In this document: in pieces, positions 1-8,226 of the stretch | Position numbering within the stretch: position 1 is the first letter of the stretch | Layout: the number at the start of each line of letters is the position of its first letter | Assembly (NCBI GenBank): GCA_035487355.1 | Contig: DATHMF010000022.1 | Location: 124,001-188,000, forward strand | From: Terriglobales bacterium | GTDB lineage: Bacteria; Acidobacteriota; Terriglobia; Terriglobales; Acidobacteriaceae | Length of the DNA: 64,000 nucleotides | Reading direction: 5' to 3' | Made by a program: the position numbers and the translations under genes | Notes under the pieces: model-generated | The model's input: the letters and a program-made list of their open reading frames with translations, nothing else | Databases searched by the model: none | Told to the model about the DNA's origin: nothing

Positions 1-1
1 G

Positions 2-442
2 CATAACGACGAGCGTGTGCAAGAAGCCGCCTTTCTGGTGATTGTCAAAAGCAAAGCTCTCGGCCGCGCCGCAGCCCTGGCCGACGCACTACCCCAACTC
101 AAGCCCCATGTGCTGGAAGAAGTGCTGAAGGAACTTCGTTTTATGAAGTCTCCGGAAAGCGTCCCAGGATTAGAGGTGTTTATCACCCTGCAGGAAGAGA
201 GGCTTCGCGAAAAAGAGGACGCCATGCATGTTTTGGCTGCCGTGCCTGAAGATGGTTCCGCCGATGCGCTGGCCCGTATCTTGAAAAACGAGAAAATCCC
301 TGCCTCCATTCGGCGGATCGCCATCAAAACGCTGAGCAAAAGCAACCTGCCGGTGGCATACCAGGCGCTCGCCGAGGTTGCTAGTCGAGTCCCACGTGAC
401 CCTATGGCGCGCGAATCACAAGCTGCGCTGGAGATCGAATAA
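2..442 (+). CDS. HEAT-repeat protein, C-terminal part (5' end outside window)
   Basis: The reading frame is open to the left edge (codons from base 2 read H-N-D-E-R before the GTG at 17), so this is the C-terminal 146 or so residues of a longer protein. The sequence is all amphipathic helix pairs, with segments such as LPQLKPHVLEEVLKEL and DALARILKNEKIPASIRRIAIKTLS, the pattern of HEAT-like repeats. HEAT repeats are protein-binding scaffolds. No catalytic motif is visible, so the partner and pathway cannot be given. It ends 171 bases before the carbonic anhydrase gene. Confidence 0.6.
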   Translation, partial: HNDERVQEAAFLVIVKSKALGRAAALADALPQLKPHVLEEVLKELRFMKSPESVPGLEVFITLQEERLREKEDAMHVLAAVPEDGSADALARILKNEKIPASIRRIAIKTLSKSNLPVAYQALAEVASRVPRDPMARESQAALEIE

Positions 443-613
443 GCGCAGGTAGAACGAAACCGTCGCGTATGAATCTTCAATAATCGGCCTTACCATTGGA
501 TCTAACAAGAAATGCAACGTTAAGCAAACAAAGAACAACCACAATACGTGAAAACCCTCAAGACCTGCTGGAGTTCCAGATTTAAAATTGAATTTTGTTA
601 GACTGTGTTGGCC

Positions 614-1123
614 ATGAGCGTAATTGATGACGTCCTGGAAGCTAATGAAATCTACTCTCGCACCCACGACTTGCGTAAGTTGACCCCTCGCCCAGAACGC
701 AAGCTGGCAGTTCTCACTTGCATGGATACGCGGCTTTCGATTCGTACCTTGGGATTGAAGACCGGAGATGCACATATTATCCGCAATGCCGGTGGAATCG
801 TCACAGACGACAGCTTACGATCGCTGATAGTGTCGCACTACCTGCTTGGTACAGAAGAAATTATGGTCATCAACCATACCGATTGCGGGTTGATGCATAC
901 GACCGAACAGGATTTGCGTACAAGAATCCAGAATCGCACCGGGACCGCAGCCGTTGCCCCTGCCTTTTTCTACGCATTCCAAAACATCGAAGAAAATGTA
1001 CGACATCAATTGCAAAAACTGCGCACACATCCCTGGATTCCCAAAGAGGTTGCAGTACGTGGATTTGTCTATGATGTGAGCAGTGGTCGACTGCGCGAAA
1101 TCATGGGCAATTGCAACGCTTGA
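614..1123 (+). CDS. beta-class carbonic anhydrase
   Basis: A 169-residue cytoplasmic enzyme expected to interconvert CO2 and bicarbonate. The beta-class zinc site is complete: Cys36, Asp38 and Arg40 in CMDTR, then His88 and Cys91 in NHTDCG. The short length and the motif IRNAGGIVTDDSLRSLIVSHYLLGTEEIMVINHTDCG match the small bacterial beta-CA subgroup. The ATG at 614 is chosen; a GTG three codons upstream (605) is possible, but the family begins close to this ATG. It appears to be a single-gene unit. Confidence 0.92.
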   Translation: MSVIDDVLEANEIYSRTHDLRKLTPRPERKLAVLTCMDTRLSIRTLGLKTGDAHIIRNAGGIVTDDSLRSLIVSHYLLGTEEIMVINHTDCGLMHTTEQDLRTRIQNRTGTAAVAPAFFYAFQNIEENVRHQLQKLRTHPWIPKEVAVRGFVYDVSSGRLREIMGNCNA

Positions 1124-1236
1124 TCGAAAGTTTCGAGTAATACAGCACATATCTTGCTACGCGCCCCAACTTGCAGCAAAAACCACTCGCTCCCGCTACA
1201 ATGTTCGTAACCCTTGTGTGCGTAAAACGTAATTGA

Positions 1237-1311
1237 GGGCCTGTAGCTCAGCGGTAGAGCAGGGGACTCATAATCCCTTGGTCGCAGGTTCGAATCCTGC
1301 CGGGCCCACCA
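1237..1311 (+). tRNA. tRNA with CAU anticodon (Met or, more likely, lysidine-type Ile2)
   Basis: A complete cloverleaf: acceptor stem GGGCCTG pairs with CGGGCCC, D arm GCTC/GAGC, anticodon stem GGGGA/TCCCT with loop CTCATAA (anticodon CAT), T arm GCAGG-TTCGAAT-CCTGC, and an encoded CCA at 1309-1311. A CAU anticodon can mean elongator Met, initiator Met or Ile2 (modified by TilS). The first acceptor pair is G-C, which argues against initiator. C4-G69 and C5-G68 and the TTGGTCGC variable region resemble tRNA-Ile2 of E. coli (recalled), so Ile2 is favoured but not proven. Confidence 0.95.
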
Positions 1312-1700
1312 AAAGAACACGAACTGGTCACTGCAACAAGGAGTTGTGCAGTGACAATAGAGCACCACAAGCTGCAGGCAAAAGGCTGCAAGCAACGAAA
1401 TATTGACATTGTGAACAAGGGAAGTTCATCCCTTAGTTCATACAAGACCCCCACTGAAAAAGAATTCACAGGGCCATATAGTATCTGCAGGTGGTTTGGG
1501 CAGGTCGATATCTCCCAATTGCTACTTGATTACAGACCGGGACCATCACCAGACGGTTGTCACAATTCATCACCTAATACTTACTCCCTAGGATCATCAG
1601 CCAACTATCCAGGATTGTCATCCGTCCACTGCCTGGATTCGTTGACGGTCAGCTACATTCCGCTCTGCTGCAAAAACAAAGAGCAGTCAGGAGGTGGCAT
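1312..1700 (+). other. gene-free stretch with a post-tRNA hairpin
   Basis: Sixteen bases after the tRNA lies a hairpin with 9-bp perfect arms, GTCACTGCA (1327-1335) and TGCAGTGAC (1347-1355), and an 11-base loop. It has no following T-run, so it is a possible 3' processing signal or weak terminator. An open frame over 1351-1704 has an irregular, Ser/Cys/Tyr-rich translation without domain character and no ribosome site, and I do not call it. The last bases hold AGGAGG (1689-1694), which is the ribosome site of the next gene. Confidence 0.5.
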
Positions 1701-1994
1701 ATGAACGCGCGCATCTATACGGGCACCGTTATCTCAGAGCTGATGGCCCTGATTGAAAAGCGCATCTGCAGCGTTCCCGATTGCGACCACCTGGGCCAAC
1801 CTTGCGCCGAGTGCAAGGTACATGTCTGCAAACTCCACAGCGAGAAATGCACAGATTGCGGTGAAATCCACTGTGAAGAGTGTACGGCGTTTCATGGCAT
1901 GTATTGCGAAAAAGCAAAGGGAGAGGCAGCCGGCGAAGGCAGCGACCCGGTGCATGACCATCGCCGCGATGCGGTGCGCGAGGTACAGCGATGA
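1701..1994 (+). CDS. small Cys-rich zinc-finger-like protein
   Basis: A 97-residue protein with ten cysteines and several histidines between residues 23 and 69 (C23, C28, C35, C38, C43, H46, C50, C53, H57, C58, C61, H65, C69). The CxxC pairs with intervening His resemble treble-clef or B-box-like zinc-binding modules. The start is set by a perfect AGGAGG six bases before the ATG. The stop codon overlaps the next ATG (ATGA), so translation of the two is probably coupled. The function is unknown; a metal-binding adaptor role is only inference. Confidence 0.7.
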   Translation: MNARIYTGTVISELMALIEKRICSVPDCDHLGQPCAECKVHVCKLHSEKCTDCGEIHCEECTAFHGMYCEKAKGEAAGEGSDPVHDHRRDAVREVQR

Positions 1995-2092
1995 CATGCA
2001 AGAGAAACATTTCCGACCGCTTGGCGCAGGCCGTCTTTTACGCGCTGGTAGTGATTGTAGCCGCGTTGTTCTGGCTGGAAGCAAGTAAGTGA
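1991..2092 (+). CDS. 33-residue single-pass membrane peptide
   Basis: A very short ORF whose ATG overlaps the stop of the Cys-rich gene by four bases (ATGA). It encodes a basic N-terminus (MTCKRNISDR) followed by one hydrophobic helix of about 18 residues (LAQAVFYALVVIVAALFW) and a short polar tail. The overlap geometry, positive-inside charge pattern and clean helix suggest a real micro-protein, perhaps the membrane partner of the upstream zinc-binding protein. No family is recognised. Confidence 0.55.
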   Translation: MTCKRNISDRLAQAVFYALVVIVAALFWLEASK

Positions 2093-2340
2093 CTGAACTT
2101 GAAAGCCTGAAAAAAGAGGGTGATTTCAAGATGAAGCGAGGGCGCATTTGGATACGCAAGTGATTCTGTTCGTGGCGTTCACCATTGCCCGATGGAAAGT
2201 GTTCCTCGAGGGACTTTGGCAAGAACGGCGGAAGCGCCGAATTTTTCGGCCTTTAGTTATTAACCAAATTCTGAATATTAATCGCCAAATAGTTTTTTGA
2301 GTGTTTGTGAACTGGGGGATGGAGATTGGGAACTGAATTT

Positions 2341-2562
2341 ATGAAGCCTGAAAAGAGGAAACAACCATTTCATTTTCGCGCCGAGGTGGCCAACTACGAC
2401 TATCTTTGCTCCCTTACACTCCGAGAGCGCCGCAGTCTCAACTCATGCCTCAACATGTTGCTTGCTGTTCTGCGGGCGCACGGGGTGGAGAGCCTTGGAG
2501 AGTTACTGAGGATTTTGAAGGCAGAGAGGGACACAGAGAAAGTTCAGTTGCCAAAAATATGA
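2341..2562 (+). CDS. small hypothetical protein, possibly ribbon-helix-helix-like
   Basis: The ATG at 2341 gives 73 residues; an in-frame TTG at 2326 is less likely. The sequence has a short possible strand (FHFRAEV) followed by two helical segments and a charged tail, vaguely like a ribbon-helix-helix DNA-binding fold, but no diagnostic motif can be named. The ribosome site is poor. It converges on the large secreted protein on the minus strand. The 248 bases before it (2093-2340) contain no other gene. Confidence 0.4.
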   Translation: MKPEKRKQPFHFRAEVANYDYLCSLTLRERRSLNSCLNMLLAVLRAHGVESLGELLRILKAERDTEKVQLPKI

Positions 2563-2625
2563 GCGGACACTGGATCGCTCCGAATGTCCGCTCACCCTAG
2601 CATGCAATTACTGCACCGAAATGTT

Positions 2626-5553
2626 TTACTGCACTGCAAAGTTACACACCTGCAGCGTACCGCTGGAGCTGGAATTCACCCAACTGCCCCAGTGGTCCAG
2701 GCTGGTGACAGTGTTCTGTTCGGTGCGGAAGGCGAAGTTGGTGCCCACTGTCTGCTCCGATCCGCCGGCGGGCGTCACGAGCACGGAGTACATATGTGTG
2801 GTGACGTTGATTGCCAGACGGAAGTGATAGCTGACTCCGCCAGTAAAGGGAACGGTCGAGTTCACGTAACTGCCGCCGCTGCGCGCCTGGATAATCCCCG
2901 AGGTTGCAAAAGCGACAATATTGGCAAAACCGCTGAAGGCGGTCTGCGCTCCCTTTGACAGTCCCACGGCCGAGTTCTGGCCCGAAACCGATGGTGTGGC
3001 GTCAAACGTGGCCATAAAAGTTCCGCCGTGCGAGGGGAATGCCGTGCCGTTCCACGTGTTGTTAGCAGTCGCCATGGAACAGGTGCTCACGGCGTTCACC
3101 ACCAACGGAATGGTCGCGCTGTGGCTCAAGCTACCGCTGGTTCCCGTGATGGTAAGCGTGTAGGTGCCCGGGGCTGTCGAGGCCGACGTGGAAACGCTCA
3201 GCATGGAATTGCCTGAACCCGTTACCGACGTTGGGTTGAAGCTGGCGGTAACTCCGGCGGGCAAACTACCATTGCTCAGCGATACGGATCCACTGAAGCC
3301 GTTGAGCGCGCCCACGCTCCCCGTGTAGCTGGTTCCGCTGCCCGCCGTAACCGTCTGCGATGATGGCGAAGCAGACAGCAAAAAATCGGGCGGGGGCGGC
3401 GTGTTGACCGTCAGAGGTATGGTGATGGAATGCGAGAGCATTCCACAGGCGGTGGTGGCCATGCCGATGATGGTCACGTTGTAACTGCCGGGTGGCGTCG
3501 AGCTGCTGGTAGTAAGCGACAACGTAGATGTTCCCGAGCCTGCGATCGAATTGGGAGAGAAGCTTACGCTCGCTCCGCTGGGCAACCCGGTTGCGTTCAG
3601 GGAGACGCTGCTGTTGAAGCCATTGAGCGAGGACACCGTTATGGTGTTGCTCGCGCCGCTACCTGGATTAACTGTGTCAGAAGTCGGACTCGCCGACAAT
3701 GAGAAGTCCGGAAGAGCGGTGACCACCAAGCTCACACTCGCGGTGTGGGTCAAACTGCCGCTCGTGCTTGTGATAGTCAGAGCGTAAGTGCCTGGAGCGG
3801 TCGCGCAGCCTGGGGTTACGCTCAGCGTCGACGTTCCGGAACCACCGGTGATGGAGGCCGGACTGAAGCTGGCGGACGCGCCCGTGGGCTGCCCGCTCAC
3901 GCTCAAGCCAACCGCGTTGTTGAAGCCGTTGCTGGGAGTGACCGTTGCCGTGTAGCCGGCGCTATTGCCGGCGGCCACGGTCTGCGATGCTGGCGCCATC
4001 GAAATGGAGAAATTCGGCGGCAGATTCACGACGAGTGGTACCGTCGCCGTGTGCGAAAGGCTGCCGCTGGTTCCCGAAATGGTCAGTGTGTAAGTTCCAT
4101 TTGGAGTCGAGCTACTGGTAGAAACATTTAGTGTTGAAGAACCAGTACCGCCGCTGATCGAAGTCGGAGTAAGACTGCCGGTCGCTCCCGCGGGCAATCC
4201 GGCCACGCTCAGGCTGACCGCGCCGTTAAATCCATTACTCGGAGTCACGGTGGCCGTGTAGGTCGTACTTCCGCCAACGATGACAGTTTGCGATGCGGGA
4301 GAGATTGACAGAGAAAAATTCTGGGTTCCCTGTGCTCGCCGATTTTTCACCCACTCAAAACGCGAGAATTGATCAATGCTGCCTGTGGTGCCGCCGGCCG
4401 TGAGGTCGGCGCCAATCATGTTGTGATAAGCATCAGGCCGAAACTCCGCCAGCAAAAGATAGCCGCTTCGGATGTAGGTTGTAGGTGCGCCGTGTCCGGT
4501 ACCGTCTGTCCCGTCAACGCGTCCTGCGTAATGCTGAGGCCCAATGATCATCACATCCACAAACATGTTGGCGAAGGGAGTCATTATGGCGGAGGAGATG
4601 CCATACCGGCCCGAAGCGTAAGCCCGAGAGAAGCCGGCACAATCCAGACTGCCGTGATTGGAGTCTTCGCCGCCACTTTGGGAGGGAGAATAACCCCAGT
4701 TGTACGCCGTGTTGCCGGCGCTATCCTGATACTTGCTTACCTGACCAAAGAACCAATTCATGCTGGTTTGCACCAATCCGTCGTAACGCGCCACCCGCGC
4801 CGGATCGTCGCCCAGGATTTGGTGGGCAACGGCCAGGTTCTGGAAGCCGTAGTTGAACATCATCTGTTGGTTCCAAGGCACCGCATTGCCGGGCTGGTAC
4901 GGGCCTGCCTTAGAAAAATATTGGCGGTTCTGGTTGGAGAGGTCGAGAAGTGATTTGAGGATGTGCCCATCAATGGCGGCATCGGCCCCCGCGACAAACG
5001 TTTTAGCCCGGGCCAGGTAGATGGCGCCGTATCCGTGAGGATCGCCAATCGACACCGTCGTGTTCCAGATGGACGGAGTCTGAAGGATGAGCCGGGCGCA
5101 GTTTCCCAGATGGCCAACCGGATCGCCTTGCTCACCGCCTGTTCCGATCGGCGTCGTTGTAGTGTTGTTCGGCCACACGGGGTCAATTCTTCCTGTCCAA
5201 ATTACGTGCTGGCCAACCGGCGCCGGGGCCAGGTCATTGCGCTCGGAGAGCACGGCGTCACAAAACTTAATCATCTGGTCGAGAATGGCGGTGTCGCCAG
5301 TGATTTCATACATCAGGCCCATGGCCTTGGTTTGTTCGCCGCTGTGTCCCTGCGCCCAATTATTGCCGATGTTGTCTGTGGCAGGTGTCAGGGTTTGAAT
5401 ATACGACTTGAAAGAATTAATTTCGTTCTGCGTTACCGGCCCGTCAAAGCTATCTACCGCCATCTGCGCTCCGGCGCAAGGGAGCATGATGGCGCACGCG
5501 CATATGAGCACAGTGATTTTGAGACACAAGTTGTTTCGAGATAAGTTGCTCAT
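2626..5553 (-). CDS. large secreted protein: alpha-toroid-like N-domain, four Ig-like repeats, C-terminal LamG/CBM-like domain
   Basis: 975 residues. Residues 1-30 form a signal peptide (hydrophobic core ending CAGAQ). Residues about 35-410 are helical with WNQQMMFNYGFQNLAVAH and SLDCAGFSRAYASGRYG, like alpha/alpha-toroid glycosidases or lyases, but no catalytic pair can be assigned. Four Ig-like repeats of about 100 residues follow (to about 815); three carry an xSxSPxSQTVxxGxS-type opening and share NGFN, LPAG, GTYTLTI and SLSHTATxPLVV elements. The last 155 residues (TFMATFDATPSV to SLDHWGSWVNSSSSGTLQVCNF) resemble a carbohydrate-binding jelly roll. The likely role is extracellular polysaccharide binding or breakdown. 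The ribosome site GAGGAG lies before the ATG. Confidence 0.75.
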   Translation of the reverse strand: MSNLSRNNLCLKITVLICACAIMLPCAGAQMAVDSFDGPVTQNEINSFKSYIQTLTPATDNIGNNWAQGHSGEQTKAMGLMYEITGDTAILDQMIKFCDAVLSERNDLAPAPVGQHVIWTGRIDPVWPNNTTTTPIGTGGEQGDPVGHLGNCARLILQTPSIWNTTVSIGDPHGYGAIYLARAKTFVAGADAAIDGHILKSLLDLSNQNRQYFSKAGPYQPGNAVPWNQQMMFNYGFQNLAVAHQILGDDPARVARYDGLVQTSMNWFFGQVSKYQDSAGNTAYNWGYSPSQSGGEDSNHGSLDCAGFSRAYASGRYGISSAIMTPFANMFVDVMIIGPQHYAGRVDGTDGTGHGAPTTYIRSGYLLLAEFRPDAYHNMIGADLTAGGTTGSIDQFSRFEWVKNRRAQGTQNFSLSISPASQTVIVGGSTTYTATVTPSNGFNGAVSLSVAGLPAGATGSLTPTSISGGTGSSTLNVSTSSSTPNGTYTLTISGTSGSLSHTATVPLVVNLPPNFSISMAPASQTVAAGNSAGYTATVTPSNGFNNAVGLSVSGQPTGASASFSPASITGGSGTSTLSVTPGCATAPGTYALTITSTSGSLTHTASVSLVVTALPDFSLSASPTSDTVNPGSGASNTITVSSLNGFNSSVSLNATGLPSGASVSFSPNSIAGSGTSTLSLTTSSSTPPGSYNVTIIGMATTACGMLSHSITIPLTVNTPPPPDFLLSASPSSQTVTAGSGTSYTGSVGALNGFSGSVSLSNGSLPAGVTASFNPTSVTGSGNSMLSVSTSASTAPGTYTLTITGTSGSLSHSATIPLVVNAVSTCSMATANNTWNGTAFPSHGGTFMATFDATPSVSGQNSAVGLSKGAQTAFSGFANIVAFATSGIIQARSGGSYVNSTVPFTGGVSYHFRLAINVTTHMYSVLVTPAGGSEQTVGTNFAFRTEQNTVTSLDHWGSWVNSSSSGTLQVCNFAVQ

Positions 5554-6082
5554 GGTACGAGGTTCTCCTCATGTGATTTTTTTGTTCTCTTACCCTGCTC
5601 CCTGACGAACAAAGCTGCCTGATCGAACAAGATTCACTTTTGCCGCATACCTCTGTGTAACTGACGCATACCAGCCAGAACCTGCCAGTAGACGACTGCG
5701 CTCTGATACCAACCACAGCAACAACACTTCCCCATCAAAATTCCTCGATTATTTTCAGCGAACTGAGTCTCTTACAAACTAAACGAAGGCTGGCCCACTC
5801 TGCAGACCGCCAAACTTCGCTACGGACCCGACGAGCAGCATCCCACAATGCGACACCCGTCTCGCAATGAAAACAAGCCCGCTTCGGGGCAAAACATATA
5901 TCAGGCCATTAATATTTTCAATATTGAAAACAACAGTTTTGAATTATGAAATATTTCAAACTATGAAAACTGGGGGCTTCCGTGGATTTTAAGTGGGCGA
6001 CGAAAAACGCGGGCGCTTGTGGAGCACAACTAGAAGTCGTGCCCCAGATGCATGTCTCCAGCCAGCATCAGTTAAAAGCAGT
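5554..6082. other. gene-free stretch; AT-rich part with nested palindromes
   Basis: No convincing ORF. The stretch 5910-5975 is much richer in A and T than its surroundings and holds a perfect 16-bp palindrome, TTTTCAATATTGAAAA (5915-5930), then an inverted pair CAGTTTT (5934-5940) and AAAACTG (5966-5972) enclosing GAAATATTTC. It may be a promoter or operator region for the minus-strand secreted protein (its start lies about 360 bases away), or a relic. Nothing else is seen. Confidence 0.4.
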
Positions 6083-6517
6083 CTAAATGCGCGAATAGTC
6101 GGGACGCCAATTCACGACGGCCTTCTTGATATCGGCGCGACTGAGCTTTTCCTGAAGAGCTCGTTCGACAAGCGAGGGAAGCTCGGCGTCGGAGGCGAAG
6201 CGCAGGGCGACTAACTGTGCGCCGGTAAGCTCACCGATGCGGGAGCGCAACGGCTCGGGCAAAACAGACACCAGGCGAATGCGTTCTTCCAGCCGGATGA
6301 CGCGGTCCTGCACCCGCAACGCATACAAACGAATCTTAAATACGGCCACCAAGGCAGCTAGTGCGATCACGAGCAGCTATCCGCTACCCAATGCGGGAAA
6401 GCGCACAAATTGCACGACAGCGACGATCACAGAAATGAGCGCCACGGGAACCATGAAAAAGTGAAATGGCGTATCGTTTCTCTTATGATTGGCAAATGTC
6501 TGCGGTTTTTCAGCCAT
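6083..6517 (-). pseudogene. DUF6526 membrane protein gene interrupted by an in-frame amber codon
   Basis: Read from the ATG at 6517, which is preceded by a strong GGAGGAG site, the frame encodes MAEKPQTFANHKRNDTPFHF, two hydrophobic segments and the family C-terminus (RVQDRVIRLEERIRL, ASDAELPSLVERAL, NWRPDY). The 144-codon frame is intact apart from one TAG at codon 47 (plus-strand bases 6377-6379), inside the second hydrophobic stretch where a Trp would fit (one base change from TGG). A GTG downstream of the stop (6370) could restart translation of a 95-residue fragment. It is either a recent nonsense mutation, a sequencing error, or readthrough. DUF6526 function is unknown. Confidence 0.8.
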
Positions 6518-6710
6518 AATTTCTCCTCCACAAATTAATCGAGCAGTAGATGTTTACCCTGAGAGCAGGATTCAGAATCTTGACCGGCGGTTTTCAGCCT
6601 TGAGCCCTCAACGCACAGTAACGGTAATTAGTTCTCAGTTGCCAGCAGCCGGTTGCCAGTTCCCGCGAAAAGCATTAGCTTAAACATGCAAATTTAGGTT
6701 CAGAGCCAAG

Positions 6711-7724
6711 ATGAGTTCTATTCCTACGACAATGCGCGCGGTGCAGCTACTAGCCTATGACGGCAGGGCGGAGAGCATCGTTGTAGCTCAAATTCCAGTT
6801 CCACGTGCAGGACCAGGTGAAGTATTGGTGCGCATGGCGGCGGCGCCGGTGAATCCGTCAGACATCACGTTCACGCGTGGCCTGTATGGCGTGAAAAAAT
6901 CGTTACCCACCATTGCGGGGTTCGAAGGCAGCGGCACAGTCGTGGAATCGGGAGGCGGGATGATGGCGCGCTTCCTCAAGGGACGGCGCGTCGCATGTCA
7001 CGCTGCTGACCGGAGCATCACCGGAGGCACATGGGCGGAATATCTGCTCACGCCAGCGCATGCCTGCGTGCCACTACGTAAACAGGTGGACATGGAGCAG
7101 GGTGCGACGATGCTGGTCAATCCGTTCACGGCTTGGGCGTTGGTCGAGGAAGCACGGCGCGGGGGACACGGTGCGGTTGTGCAAACTGCGGCAGCAAGCG
7201 CAGTAGGCCGCATGATGCTACGGCTGGCGCGGAAGTTCTCTATCCCGGTCATCAACGTGGTGCGGCGCACGGAACAGGTTGAACTGCTGCACTCCATGGG
7301 TGCCGAGCACGTTTTGAACAGCAGCGAGGCGGAATTCGACGCGAAGCTGCGCGAGCTTTGCCAGCAACTCAAAGCCAGCTTTGGTCTGGATGCAGTAGCA
7401 GGAGAGATGACGGCGCGCGTGCTGCGGGCACAACCGAAAGGGAGCCGGATGCTGGTTTACGGAGCTTTGTCGCTGGCCCCGAGCCAGGTTGACCCGGGAT
7501 CGCTGATCTTTGAAGGCAAGCGCGTAGAAGGTTTCTGGCTTAGCGGCTGGCTGCGCCATAGAAATATGCTGACCCGGCTGCGAGTGGCGCGTCATGTACA
7601 GGAGTTGCTTGCAACCGAGTTGAAGACCGAGTTCCAGGCGCGCTTTCCTTTAGAAGAAGCGGCGCGCGCGTTGCAGCAGTACGCAGCCAATATGACGGCA
7701 GGAAAAGTTTTGCTGGTTCCGTAG
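6711..7724 (+). CDS. zinc-independent MDR family oxidoreductase (quinone/enoyl reductase-like)
   Basis: 337 residues with the medium-chain dehydrogenase/reductase layout: an N-terminal GroES-like fold (MRAVQLLAYDG, PGEVLVRMAAAPVNPSD, GFEGSGTVVESG) and a Rossmann domain from about residue 135 with VVQTAAASAVGRMMLRLA as the nucleotide loop. The structural and catalytic Cys zinc ligands of alcohol dehydrogenases are absent, which fits NAD(P)H-dependent quinone or enoyl reductases. The substrate is unknown. The gene stands alone and converges on the DUF962 gene. Confidence 0.85.
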   Translation: MSSIPTTMRAVQLLAYDGRAESIVVAQIPVPRAGPGEVLVRMAAAPVNPSDITFTRGLYGVKKSLPTIAGFEGSGTVVESGGGMMARFLKGRRVACHAADRSITGGTWAEYLLTPAHACVPLRKQVDMEQGATMLVNPFTAWALVEEARRGGHGAVVQTAAASAVGRMMLRLARKFSIPVINVVRRTEQVELLHSMGAEHVLNSSEAEFDAKLRELCQQLKASFGLDAVAGEMTARVLRAQPKGSRMLVYGALSLAPSQVDPGSLIFEGKRVEGFWLSGWLRHRNMLTRLRVARHVQELLATELKTEFQARFPLEEAARALQQYAANMTAGKVLLVP

Positions 7725-7780
7725 AAGCAGTGTACTCGGTACCCTGTAGCTTTATCTTTCTAAGCTTGGCTGCGCTGTTT

Positions 7781-8083
7781 CTACGCTTTGCCGCGCATTT
7801 TAGCGACCCACCAACGCACTCCAACAAACAGAAAACGCCAGTCGTGAAAGAACTCAGGCGCTTTGTGCTCGAAGGCGTGTCCGATGAATTGCAGCGCCCA
7901 TCCGAAGATGAAGAGGGCAGTGGCATAGATCCACAGCGGATGGAAAAAGATGGCGGCCAGGAAAAGTACGAGCGAAATAACAATTGTAGGGATGCCAAAA
8001 GTGTGACACGCCCGGTTCACGGGATGCTGATGGCTGCTGGCATACTGGGCGATCCATTGCTCGTTGGTGCGTCCGCCTAACAT
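7781..8083 (-). CDS. DUF962/Mpo1-like integral membrane protein
   Basis: 100 residues with the family pattern: YASSHQHPVNRACHTFGIP, two adjacent hydrophobic segments, GWALQFIGHAFEHKAPEFF and a basic end (VRWWVAKMRGKA). The conserved histidines (HQHP, CH, GH, EH) correspond to those that bind iron in yeast Mpo1, a 2-hydroxy fatty acid dioxygenase. Enzymatic activity in bacteria is an extrapolation. It is transcribed divergently from the AraC-type regulator, with 143 bases between. Confidence 0.85.
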   Translation of the reverse strand: MLGGRTNEQWIAQYASSHQHPVNRACHTFGIPTIVISLVLFLAAIFFHPLWIYATALFIFGWALQFIGHAFEHKAPEFFHDWRFLFVGVRWWVAKMRGKA

Positions 8084-8189
8084 AACGGAAAGATTATACC
8101 GCCTTTTGTATGCAGCTTTGTAGCTTCAAAATTACGGTACAAATTACGACGCCGTGCGCATTGCAGGAATTGTTAAAATGCGACATCCT

Positions 8190-8201
8190 AGTGCTAGCAC
8201 T
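8190..8201. promoter_or_regulatory. perfect 12-bp palindrome upstream of AraC-type gene
   Basis: AGTGCTAGCACT is a perfect palindrome centred about 32 bases before the regulator's ATG, in the divergent region between the DUF962 and AraC-type genes. Its position suits an operator. There is no direct evidence of binding. Confidence 0.35.
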
Positions 8202-8226
8202 TGAGTAGCGAGATATGAGCATTTAG

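Noticed and set aside
1069..1469. Minus-strand ORFs running across the tRNA (108 and 73 residues; contain ARQDSNLRPRDYESPALPLSYRPS and GRIRTCDQGIMSPLLYR).
   Set aside because: They are antisense readings of the tRNA gene, a well known annotation artefact.
1351..1704. 117-residue plus-strand ORF between the tRNA and the Cys-rich gene.
   Set aside because: No ribosome site, no domain character, overlaps the start of a well-supported gene.
4369..5544. Two plus-strand ORFs of 193-194 residues inside the minus-strand secreted protein.
   Set aside because: Antisense to a gene with clear signal peptide and repeats; no family features.
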